Part shown: positions 51,666 to 59,221 of the stretch, piece by piece
How the letters are laid out: each line of letters begins with the position of its first letter
Numbering within the stretch: position 1 is the stretch's first letter
Assembly: GCA_016124955.1 (NCBI GenBank)
Contig: WGMR01000006.1
Coordinates: forward strand, 62,001-126,000
Origin: Alphaproteobacteria bacterium
Lineage (GTDB): Bacteria; Pseudomonadota; Alphaproteobacteria; UBA9219; RFNS01
Reading direction: 5' to 3'
Length of the DNA stretch: 64,000 bases
The notes under the pieces: generated by a model
Seen by the model: the letters and a program-made list of their open reading frames with translations, nothing else
Databases searched by the model: none
What the model was told of the DNA's origin: nothing
Program-made: the position numbers and the translations under genes

Positions 51666-52250
51666 ATGAACAACGCACCCGACATCAGATTGATCAAGCG
51701 CGCCGCGCGCGAAGCGGCTGAAGCCGTGCGCACGGCCGCCAAGCAAGCTGCGCCGGATGCCGGCGCGCGTATGCGCGACCATTTCATCCAGGCCGTTCCC
51801 CTGCCGCCTGCCACAACCGTCAGCAGCTATGCGCCGCGCGGCAGCGAGCTGGACCCGCAGCCGCTAGAACATGCGCTTACGGCACGAGGCCATGCGCTTT
51901 GCCTGCCCGTTGTAATCGGGCGCGGGCACCCGCTGGCCTTCCGCGCCTACCGGCATGGCGACAGGCTTGTGCCCGGCCATTACGACATTCCCGAACCACT
52001 GCCGGAAACGGATGTGGTGACACCGCGCGCGATCCTTGTGCCTTTGCTGGCTTTCGACCGCGGCGGCAACCGGCTTGGTTATGGCGGCGGTTATTACGAC
52101 CGCTCCGTCACGCTTTTGCGGCGCGAAAGCGGCATGCTTGCGATCGGGGTTGCCTATGCCGCGCAGGAAGTGGATGCCGTGCCGGTGGGCCGCACGGATG
52201 CGAAGCTGGACTGGATTGTAACGGAAAAAGAGGCGATCAGCTGTTACTGA
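51666..52250 (+). CDS. fau: 5-formyltetrahydrofolate cyclo-ligase
   Basis: A 194-residue enzyme turning 5-formyl-THF to 5,10-methenyl-THF with ATP. The C-terminal motif LVPLLAFDRGGNRLGYGGGYYD is diagnostic (about residues 122-144). Start at ATG 51666, since the longer open frame covers the 6S RNA. 6S RNA and this gene together are a classical pair. Confidence 0.92.
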   Translation: MNNAPDIRLIKRAAREAAEAVRTAAKQAAPDAGARMRDHFIQAVPLPPATTVSSYAPRGSELDPQPLEHALTARGHALCLPVVIGRGHPLAFRAYRHGDRLVPGHYDIPEPLPETDVVTPRAILVPLLAFDRGGNRLGYGGGYYDRSVTLLRRESGMLAIGVAYAAQEVDAVPVGRTDAKLDWIVTEKEAISCY

Positions 52251-52645
52251 TCGATGCGCTTTAAAAGCGTTTTGATCTTGCGTGCAAGATCGGCGGTGTG
52301 GGCCAGATGTTCCTGCGCCGAAGCCATATGATCGTCCGCGCACAGATAGCGGATATGATCGAGATGCATGCGCATTTCAACCACCGCCCAGCGGTGCGCG
52401 ACGTTGTTTTGCAAAATAGCGTACAGATCGGCCGTTACGACCTCAAGCTCGCCCATCAGATCGTCGGAAAGATCGCCGACAAGATGCAGCGCATCCTGCG
52501 CGTGCTGTTCTTCGTTCATGTCCTGCGGCATCAGCGGCATGCAGGCTTCCTGCATGCGATCGAGCGTATCGAAGGCCTGCGCGGCGGACGCGCGGTAGGT
52601 GGTCCAATCGCTGCCCTGAAAAAGATCTAATGCCTTGGCGCCCAT
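52244..52645 (-). CDS. Helical protein of unknown function
   Basis: A 133-residue soluble protein, all alpha in appearance (LHLVGDLSDDLMGELEVVTA, RRKIKTLLKR-like C-terminus), with Met-rich helices. ATG 52645 follows AAGGAG. Not recognised. It overlaps the end of the cyclo-ligase gene by 7 bp on the opposite strand. Upstream is lysS in the same direction, with about 100 bp between. Confidence 0.55.
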   Translation of the reverse strand: MGAKALDLFQGSDWTTYRASAAQAFDTLDRMQEACMPLMPQDMNEEQHAQDALHLVGDLSDDLMGELEVVTADLYAILQNNVAHRWAVVEMRMHLDHIRYLCADDHMASAQEHLAHTADLARKIKTLLKRIDQ

Positions 52646-52749
52646 GGGGGTCTGCTCCTTCGCTGGCGCTTCTATACCCCAAAGCGAGCCCGGATGCAGC
52701 AGCTTTAATAGTTGCGCAGCCCAAAGGGGGTGCATACAGGGCGTTTTGG

Positions 52750-54249
52750 TTAATCAATGGGGCGCATGGTCGGGAAAGCTATGACTTCCCTTATGCTTTG
52801 GCTGTCGGTCAGCAGCATCGCAAGCCGGTCGATACCGATGCCGAGCCCGCCCATGGGCGGCATGCCGAGCGACAGAGCTTTGATGAAATCATCGTCGATG
52901 GGATGCGGCGGATCGTCGGGCTTGCGTTTTTGCTCCGCCTGCTCAAGAAAACGGGCGCGCTGCTCACGCGGGTCGTTCAACTCGGAAAAGGCGTTGGCAA
53001 TTTCCCACGTGTTCACATACGTCTCGAACCGTTGCGCAAGCCACGGCCTTTCCGGATGTGCCTTGGCGAGCGGGGAAATATCCTTCGGCAAATCGATCAC
53101 ATGGATCGGCTGGAACAGCGTTTCTTCCACCTTTTCCCCGAACACCGCCTCGACGATCTGACCCCAGCTCAGCCCCGGTTCGAGCTTGATGCCGGCTTTG
53201 GCAGCCGCCGCATGGGCGGCGCCTGCATCGCGCACCGCAAGCAGATCGAGCCCGGTTTTTTCCATAATCAATTCGGCCATGCCCTTGCGCGGCCAGGGCG
53301 GCGTAAAATCGATTTCCTTTTCCGCGAAGGTTACCTTGGTGGTGCCGTGCAGAAGCGTGCAGAGATGCGCGACAATCGCTTCCGTGATCTCGATCATCGT
53401 CTCGTAATCGACATAGGCCTGATAGAGCTCGAGCGTCGTGAATTCCGGGTTGTGTTTGGGGCTAAGCCCTTCGTTGCGGAAACAGCGGCCGATTTCATAG
53501 ACCTTGTCCGAAATCCCGCCGATCACGAGCCGCTTGAGATGCAGTTCGGTCGCGATACGCAGATACAGGGGAATATCGAGCGCATTGTGGTGCGTGACGA
53601 AGGGCCGCGCCAGCGCGCCGCCCGCAATCACCTGCAGCACAGGGGTTTCAACCTCAAGGAAGCCTTTCTGGTTGAGAAATTCGCGCATGGCGGAAACGAT
53701 GCGATAGCGGGCGCGCAGCGTAGTGCGGGTTTTTTCATTCGCCACCAGATCCTGTTCGCGGTGGCGGAAACGCGCTTCGACATCCTTCAACCCGTGATAT
53801 TTTTCAGGCGGCTGTTCCAGCGCCTTGGCAAGCAAGGTCAGCGCGCCGGCATCGACCGTTAGTTCGCCGCGCGGCGTGCGGCGCACGGTTCCGTGCACGC
53901 CGACGATATCGCCGAGATCGAGCAACTTGAGCTGCGCCTTGCGTTCCTCGCTGATTGTCTTCAGGTCGTGGAACACCTGCATGCGCGCGGTTTCATCGAG
54001 CAGATCGATAAACATGCCGTTGTTGCGGATCGCCATGATGCGCCCGGCGATGCTGACTTCCTTATCCGTCTTGTCGCCCGGCGCCAGCGCCTCGAACGCC
54101 TGCCGGATCCGGGCGGCATCGGTTGTGCGGTCAAAACGGGTAATATGGAACGGGTCGCCATGGGTTTCCGTCAGCTTCTGCAATTTCAGCAGGCGCTGTT
54201 CGTTATCCGTGACCTCATCCGCCACGGCGGCGGCGTTTTTATTCGTCAT
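52750..54249 (-). CDS. lysS: Lysyl-tRNA synthetase, class II
   Basis: A 499-residue class II enzyme: OB-fold anticodon domain (about 60-170, VSIAGRIMAIRNNGMFIDLL) and catalytic domain with motif 2 VYEIGRCFRNEGLSPKHNPEFT and motif 3 GLGIGIDRLAMLLTD. The C-terminal RPID ending is typical. Divergent from the solute-binding protein gene. Confidence 0.96.
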   Translation of the reverse strand: MTNKNAAAVADEVTDNEQRLLKLQKLTETHGDPFHITRFDRTTDAARIRQAFEALAPGDKTDKEVSIAGRIMAIRNNGMFIDLLDETARMQVFHDLKTISEERKAQLKLLDLGDIVGVHGTVRRTPRGELTVDAGALTLLAKALEQPPEKYHGLKDVEARFRHREQDLVANEKTRTTLRARYRIVSAMREFLNQKGFLEVETPVLQVIAGGALARPFVTHHNALDIPLYLRIATELHLKRLVIGGISDKVYEIGRCFRNEGLSPKHNPEFTTLELYQAYVDYETMIEITEAIVAHLCTLLHGTTKVTFAEKEIDFTPPWPRKGMAELIMEKTGLDLLAVRDAGAAHAAAAKAGIKLEPGLSWGQIVEAVFGEKVEETLFQPIHVIDLPKDISPLAKAHPERPWLAQRFETYVNTWEIANAFSELNDPREQRARFLEQAEQKRKPDDPPHPIDDDFIKALSLGMPPMGGLGIGIDRLAMLLTDSQSIREVIAFPTMRPID

Positions 54250-54335
54250 AATCTACCTTGAAGAACCAGAAATTGAGCCGGGGGCCGGTTTCAGCTAACC
54301 TGCCGATACTAGCCACAAGACCGGGAATAGACAAA

Positions 54336-55205
54336 ATGAAATTCGCCAGCCAGCTTTTAGCGCCCGCGCTTGTCGCGGCAGCCGTCAGCTTCGGTATTTC
54401 TCATTTCGGCAGCGATGCAGGCCCACAAACCGCGGGCAGCGCGAAAGAAAGCGTTTATGAACGCGTGATGCGCACAGGCACGTTGCGGTGCGGCTATGTC
54501 ACCTTCGTTCCGAACGTCATGAAGGACCCGGCAACCGGCGCGCTTTCGGGGCTCGATGTCGATGTCGCGGCCGGGCTGGAACGGCTGCTGGGCATCAAGG
54601 TGGAATGGACGGCCGAGGTTGGCTGGGCCACGACCGTCACAAGCATCGAAAGCGGCAAGGTCGATGCCATTTGCAACGGTTACTGGATCAACCCCGCCAC
54701 CGGCAAACAGGCGCTGTTCTCCACGCCCTATTATTATCAGCCGCTTTTTGTCGTGGCGCGAACGGACGATACGCGCTTTGACAGCGACCTGGGCGCGATC
54801 AACCGGCCCGATATCACCATCGCCGCGCTCGATCACGATAACGGCAAATTTATCGCCGAGGCCGATTTTCCGGCGGCGAAGCTGTATCTTTTGCCGGACA
54901 TGAGCGGCATGGGCGCGCTTTATGAAAGCATCGCGCTGCACAAGGGCGACGTGACATTCGCGGATGCTTATTCGGTCGGCGATTATAACGCCAACAACAC
55001 CGAACGGCAGGTCAGGGCCACGCTGCTTGGCAACCCGGTGCGGATTTATCCCGTCGGCTACATACTGCCCAAAGGGGATGCGCAGATGAAATCCATGATC
55101 GATACCGCGCTGCACGAAATGATTTACAGCGGGGAAATGGGACGGATCATGGACAAATATGAAAAATACCCGAACAGCTTTATCCGCGTGCCGAGGCCGC
55201 AATAA
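54336..55205 (+). CDS. Periplasmic solute-binding protein, family 3
   Basis: A 289-residue exported protein: an N-terminal hydrophobic segment (FASQLLAPALVAAAVSFGIS) and an SBP_bac_3 domain, starting RTGTLRCGYVTFVPNVMKDP, with ALSGLDVDVAAGLERLLGIK and PVRIYPVGYILPKGD. It probably binds an amino acid or small polar solute for an ABC transporter, whose other genes are not in the window. Start chosen at ATG 54336 over the frame from 54258. Confidence 0.8.
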   Translation: MKFASQLLAPALVAAAVSFGISHFGSDAGPQTAGSAKESVYERVMRTGTLRCGYVTFVPNVMKDPATGALSGLDVDVAAGLERLLGIKVEWTAEVGWATTVTSIESGKVDAICNGYWINPATGKQALFSTPYYYQPLFVVARTDDTRFDSDLGAINRPDITIAALDHDNGKFIAEADFPAAKLYLLPDMSGMGALYESIALHKGDVTFADAYSVGDYNANNTERQVRATLLGNPVRIYPVGYILPKGDAQMKSMIDTALHEMIYSGEMGRIMDKYEKYPNSFIRVPRPQ

Positions 55206-55207
55206 CC

Positions 55208-55981
55208 TTATGCGCCCTGCTGCATCGCCGCCCGCACCTTGGTAGCGGAAATGGCTTCGAGCGCCGCGCCAAGCTCGATCTTCTCGATCTTGTAGCCGAC
55301 ATCGCGCCCGTAGAGGATGTTGGTGATGTTGGGCAAGCGAATAACGGCAAACTTGCCTTCATGCTCCGTCATCGCGTCACGGATACGCTTTTCAACTTCG
55401 GCAAAACCGAAAGGATTCTTTTCATCGGTTCCCTGCGTATCGCGCACGGCGATGCAAGCCTGCCCGACCCGGGCGATGCCTTCCAGCACCAGCGCCTTGT
55501 GCCCGTCATGGAAAGGCTGGTAGCGGCCGACGAACAGCGCGGTCGGTTTCTGCCAATCGAAGCCCATGCCGGTGAAAAGTTGCGCCGCGATCAGGCGCGC
55601 ATGATGTTCGGCATCCTGCGTCGATACATGGTAATCCACCTTACCCGGTGGCTCGAACAGCTTGGCGGTATCGGCAAAGGGGGTTGGTTGCTTGGTATCG
55701 ACCCAGATGGTGAAGGCATCGCCGAAGGCAGTGCGCGTTTCCGCGGTGGGGCAAACAAAATCGGCCATGCCGTAATGCCCGGCTTCGACCGCGCGATCAC
55801 ACATCCACCCCATGCGCCGCGCCTGTTCGATACGGTCGCCGACCGAAAAACCGAGATCCTTATTGATGTTCTCGCGCACCGCGTCGGCGTTAAAATGCAC
55901 AGCCCGAAGCAGCGGTTTCAGGGCGGCCGCCAGAGTGGTTTTGCCCGCTTTCGGCAGGCCCATAATCAGGATCTTTTTCAT
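55208..55981 (-). CDS. Kinase - nucleotidyltransferase fusion protein
   Basis: A 257-residue protein of two domains. About residues 4-140: a P-loop kinase resembling APS kinase (GLPKAGKTTLAAALKPLL at 8-25; FNADAVRENINKDLGFS; RRMGWMCDRAVEAG), though with Pro-Lys in place of the usual Ser-Gly of the P-loop. About residues 147-257: a nucleotidyltransferase with GRYQPFHDGHKALV (HxGH core, about 152-165) and ISATKVR near 246. Neither the usual adenylyltransferase partner of sulfate activation nor NadR order (kinase after transferase) is matched. Both active sites look intact; the substrate is unknown. Start at ATG 55981. The C-terminal part ends 2 bp after the convergent gene. Confidence 0.8.
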   Translation of the reverse strand: MKKILIMGLPKAGKTTLAAALKPLLRAVHFNADAVRENINKDLGFSVGDRIEQARRMGWMCDRAVEAGHYGMADFVCPTAETRTAFGDAFTIWVDTKQPTPFADTAKLFEPPGKVDYHVSTQDAEHHARLIAAQLFTGMGFDWQKPTALFVGRYQPFHDGHKALVLEGIARVGQACIAVRDTQGTDEKNPFGFAEVEKRIRDAMTEHEGKFAVIRLPNITNILYGRDVGYKIEKIELGAALEAISATKVRAAMQQGA

Positions 55982-56022
55982 TTCTATTCCCAAATATTGT
56001 TAAAACGTCACCGCCATAATAC

Positions 56023-56061
56023 AAAAACCGGCCCGGCCGTTCCCGGCCAAGGCCCGTTTTT
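56023..56061. terminator. GC-rich hairpin with T-tracts on both strands
   Basis: An imperfect stem (GGCC/GGCC blocks between 56028 and 56055) flanked by AAAAA (56023-56027) and TTTTT (56057-56061), so it reads as a terminator in both directions. On the minus strand it falls in the leader of the kinase-nucleotidyltransferase gene, 42 bp before its start, and no minus-strand gene precedes it; it could be an attenuator. Confidence 0.4.
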
Positions 56062-56344
56062 CCCGCGCTGCAGCATGCTTTTCTTCAGATCGGGTGATTC
56101 TTTATAGCCAAATATTTGCAGCACAAAACATGCTGCACCGCAAGCATAAGCGGTATTCTTGTGCGATGCGTCATGGAAGCATGGCAACCATATCCGTGGC
56201 TTGCCGCATTGTTGCACTTGCGTAATACAGATTGCATCAAGTTTTAGGCGCTTTTGGCGCGATGTAAACGCCCCTTAAACAATGCTTGGTAAAATACCTC
56301 ATGCGTCCGGAAATTTGCCGGACGTAATTAAGGGGGAGGTTACG
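56062..56344 (+). promoter_or_regulatory. Leader of DUF1761-like gene with hairpin
   Basis: About 280 bp without a supported gene. It holds a hairpin CGTCCGG/CCGGACG (56304-56310 with 56318-56324), then AAGGGGGAGG as ribosome binding site for the gene at 56345. A minus-strand frame (56008-56217) is open but shows no coding features I trust. Confidence 0.3.
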
Positions 56345-56728
56345 ATGTCAAAGCTAAACCATCTTGGTGTGATTGTCAGCGTGATCCTAGTCCAGATACT
56401 TGGGTTCTTCTGGTACGGGCCGCATCTTTTCGGCGACACAAGCGTCGATATCGGCTCGATGGGCACGATGACAATGGTGCTGACGCTGTTGAACGGCCTT
56501 GTGTTGTTCTACTTCCTTGACTGGCTGCTTAAGCTGACCGGCACCAAGGATATTACGGGCGTGCTGAAAATCGCCGTGATTTTCGGCCTGCTTGTCCTTG
56601 GCTTGACGCTTGGCATGCACAATATCGCGCTTGGCAAGGGCGTTCATAGCCTGCTGATCGATGGCGGCTATCAGCTGATGTCGATGCTTCTGGCTGGCAG
56701 CATCTTGCTGAAACTGAAGAAAATCTAG
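56345..56728 (+). CDS. DUF1761-like membrane protein
   Basis: A 127-residue polytopic protein of four helices: LGVIVSVILVQILGFFWYGP at the N-terminus, then MVLTLLNGLVLFYFLDWLL, IAVIFGLLVLGLTLGMHNI, and a last helix YQLMSMLLAGSILLKL. The FWYGPHLFG after helix 1 is a DUF1761 feature. Function unknown. ATG 56345 follows a very strong GGGGGAGG, so high translation is expected. Confidence 0.72.
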   Translation: MSKLNHLGVIVSVILVQILGFFWYGPHLFGDTSVDIGSMGTMTMVLTLLNGLVLFYFLDWLLKLTGTKDITGVLKIAVIFGLLVLGLTLGMHNIALGKGVHSLLIDGGYQLMSMLLAGSILLKLKKI

Positions 56729-56744
56729 CTTAACGGCTAGCAAA

Positions 56745-56777
56745 AAACTGCGGGGCCGGGAGAATATCTCCCGGCCC
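56745..56777 (-). terminator. Strong hairpin terminator
   Basis: Perfect 11 bp stem GGGCCGGGAGA/TCTCCCGGCCC (56753-56763 with 56767-56777). On the minus strand the stem is followed by CGCAG and six T residues. It sits 24 bp after the DUF1761-like gene and may also terminate that one without a T-tract. Confidence 0.55.
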
Positions 56778-56862
56778 TTCCGCATGTTCGCGCACAGCTT
56801 GACGGCACCGGCATCAATGGGGATAGTGGCTTCGCTGCTCTTCTAACGCAGGGAGAAACCCT

Positions 56863-57465
56863 ATGCGCCGCTTCATTCCATTCGCCTTTGCCGTTCTGTT
56901 CGTTTTTGCCGCCATGCCGTTGCATGCCGCCGGGATCGGCGAGCCGGCGCCCGATTTTACCGCGCCCGATACCAACGGAAAAACCGTCACCCTGTCGGCG
57001 CTTAAGGGCAAGATCGTGGTTCTGGAGTGGACCAACCATGATTGCCCGTTCGTGAAAAAGCATTACGGCAGCGGCAATATGCAAGCCCTGCAGAAAAAGG
57101 CCGCCGCCGACCATGTTGTCTGGATTTCCGTGATTTCGTCAGCCCCGGGCCACCAGGGTCATGTCAGTGACGAGCAGGCAAACGAAATTGCCGCCGAGCG
57201 CGGCGCTTCGCCCGCGCATATCATCCGCGACGAAAGCGGCGAGATTGGCCGCATGTATTATGCGCGCACCACACCGCATATGTTTGTGATCGACAAAGGC
57301 GGAATGCTTGTTTACGCGGGCGCAATCGACAGCATTCGCAGCACCGACCAAGACGATATCGCGAAGGCAGAAAATTATGTCACCGCCGCGCTTGACGCGC
57401 TGAAAGCGGACAAGCAGGTCGCGACCGCTTCGACGCAATCCTACGGCTGTTCGGTCAAATACTGA
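56863..57465 (+). CDS. Exported redoxin/thioredoxin-like protein
   Basis: A 200-residue protein: signal peptide MRRFIPFAFAVLFVFAAMPLHA, then an AhpC/TSA-Redoxin fold starting IGEPAPDFTAPDTNGKTVTL. The NHDCPFVKKHY segment has a single Cys at the usual resolving/peroxidatic helix, TTPHMFVID carries the cis-Pro, and the C-terminus ends STQSYGCSVKY with the second conserved Cys. Family members are periplasmic thiol-redox proteins; role unknown. Full length. Confidence 0.82.
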   Translation: MRRFIPFAFAVLFVFAAMPLHAAGIGEPAPDFTAPDTNGKTVTLSALKGKIVVLEWTNHDCPFVKKHYGSGNMQALQKKAAADHVVWISVISSAPGHQGHVSDEQANEIAAERGASPAHIIRDESGEIGRMYYARTTPHMFVIDKGGMLVYAGAIDSIRSTDQDDIAKAENYVTAALDALKADKQVATASTQSYGCSVKY

Positions 57466-57759
57466 TCAGTGCGCCTGGCCGCCCTTGAGCAGGTAATCGA
57501 ACAAGGCGAACGGGTCTTCGAGTGTGCCGCCCCATTCTCCGGACGCCGAAGAACACATGGCGCGGTAGATTTTATAGGCGGTTTGCGGCGATACGCCGCC
57601 CACACGCGCGCCTTCGCGCTGCATAGCTTGCGAAGGCTCGAGCGGCAGGAGCGAGAAGCCGGCATCCCCCAACGCACCGACAATATCAAGCGCCACGCCG
57701 TAATACCGGCTGCCTTCGGTTTCTTCCAATACCGGCTTTACTTTTTTCTCCCCGCTCAT
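57466..57759 (-). CDS. Small protein of unknown function
   Basis: A 97-residue protein, mixed alpha/beta, without membrane segments. The PQTAYKIYRAMCSSASGEW stretch and an acidic C-terminus are the only features. Not recognised. It starts 195 bp downstream of the stop of the helical protein at 57955, and its end abuts the redoxin gene. Confidence 0.45.
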   Translation of the reverse strand: MSGEKKVKPVLEETEGSRYYGVALDIVGALGDAGFSLLPLEPSQAMQREGARVGGVSPQTAYKIYRAMCSSASGEWGGTLEDPFALFDYLLKGGQAH

Positions 57760-57933
57760 TCATGCCTCCGTTGCAAATACCGGAAGCGCGATTGCGCCTC
57801 CAAGCACTTGATCCGCAAGGACTGTGCCAGACAGAAACGCGCATATGCACGCATGAAGAGCGTGCAATATCAATGCGTCAAAATTGGATCAATTGTGAGA
57901 TTCTTTGCGTATTGCAGCGCGTAGCGCCGCCGA

Positions 57934-57950
57934 TGTTGCAATTTGCAACA
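57934..57950. promoter_or_regulatory. 17 bp near-perfect palindrome
   Basis: TGTTGCAA-T-TTGCAACA: two 8-base arms around a single base. It lies 5 bp after the stop of the helical protein and 175 bp before the gene ending at 57466. It could be an operator or a small termination hairpin; there is no T-tract. Confidence 0.3.
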
Positions 57951-57954
57951 CAGC

Positions 57955-59085
57955 CTAGCCCGGCTGAAATTTCTTATTAAGAAAAACCGTAAAGGCACTG
58001 CCGCCGGGGGTCTGGGCCTTCGCGGAGCGGATCACTGCGCTATCACGCGCGCCGGCGGCAAGATTCGGGTTTTCCGCAAGCAGCTGATCGTAGCGATCGG
58101 CCCACTGCCTCATTGCCGCCTTGCTGCCGGTCCTTATGGCTACCATTTGCAAAAGGCGCAACGCTTCTTGTGGCGTCAGCGCGGCAGAACGGGCGACAAT
58201 AACGCCGCCCGCCGCCTGCATCATTTGCGAAGTGGCGGTATCGGATTGAAGCACAGCCTTGGCCGGCTCTATGGCTTGCATGGGGCGCTTGCCCTTGGTA
58301 TCGACGCGCGCGACCCATAGCGCCGCTTCGCGTTTCGGCCATCCTGCCGGATCGGCCACGCGCAGGGCATCCGCCGCGACATCGATGATAGCGGGATCAT
58401 TGATGCCCTTCAGGCTTGTTTCAATGCTGGCAGCGACACGGCGGGCCACGACGCCGCCTGCGGGCAGCATGTGCGCCGCTTGCGCATAGGTCAAAACGGC
58501 AAACAACTGTTTGTTCTCCGCAACCATCTTATCGGCTACAACTTGCAGAGATGTGGCCAAGGCGGCCGGGTTGGGGCAATCGGCGGCGCGCGAAGCAAGC
58601 GCCGTGAGCGCGGCCCTGACATCATCCAGCCGTGCCCGCCCCAATTCGCCAACAAGCTGCACAAGCTGCATGGACGCGGTTTGCAGATCGTTGCTGCCCG
58701 CGGCGGCATGCACAACGGCAAGCTGGGCCAGATGGAGCGCCGGGGCTTTGCGGTCGATTGCGGTGAAATGACTGGCAATGCCAATAAGGCCGGCAACCAG
58801 CTTGCCCGGTTCCGGGCAATCGCCCGCGCGCGCCAGCACGGCTTTCGTTGCATTGTCGAGCACGCGCCAATCGCCTTCCGCTACGGCGCCAATATTCGCG
58901 GCAATTACCGTCAGACGATCTTGCAGCGCGGCGCCTTGTGCCACCATAACGCCGTCAAGCGCCTTCAGCACAGTTTGTGCCGGATTGACGGGTGGCGCGG
59001 CGGCGGCGAGACGGGCTTTCGCCTGCTCCGCGGCATCGCCGGTCAGGCTAAGTTTTCCCCGTATGCGTTTTGGCGGTTCCGCCAT
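57955..59085 (-). CDS. Helical repeat protein, unknown function
   Basis: A 376-residue protein, almost entirely alpha-helical, Ala-rich, with Asn/Pro at turns (APPVNPAQTVLKALDGVMVA; DDVRAALTALASRAADCPNP). It resembles a TPR-like solenoid but no consensus repeat is clear to me. No signal peptide or membrane helix. It is preceded by clpB (about 135 bp upstream) in the same direction. Function unknown. Confidence 0.55.
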   Translation of the reverse strand: MAEPPKRIRGKLSLTGDAAEQAKARLAAAAPPVNPAQTVLKALDGVMVAQGAALQDRLTVIAANIGAVAEGDWRVLDNATKAVLARAGDCPEPGKLVAGLIGIASHFTAIDRKAPALHLAQLAVVHAAAGSNDLQTASMQLVQLVGELGRARLDDVRAALTALASRAADCPNPAALATSLQVVADKMVAENKQLFAVLTYAQAAHMLPAGGVVARRVAASIETSLKGINDPAIIDVAADALRVADPAGWPKREAALWVARVDTKGKRPMQAIEPAKAVLQSDTATSQMMQAAGGVIVARSAALTPQEALRLLQMVAIRTGSKAAMRQWADRYDQLLAENPNLAAGARDSAVIRSAKAQTPGGSAFTVFLNKKFQPG

Positions 59086-59221
59086 GTCATGCCTTCAAAA
59101 ACATCCGTTAAATATCCGCCGCAACTTAGTGGGCATGGCAGGTAGCGTGCAATCAAAAAGCAACGGCATTAACCAAGCCTGCGGAAAGATTCGCGGCCAT
59201 GTTGGTTAAAATCGGGAGAGT

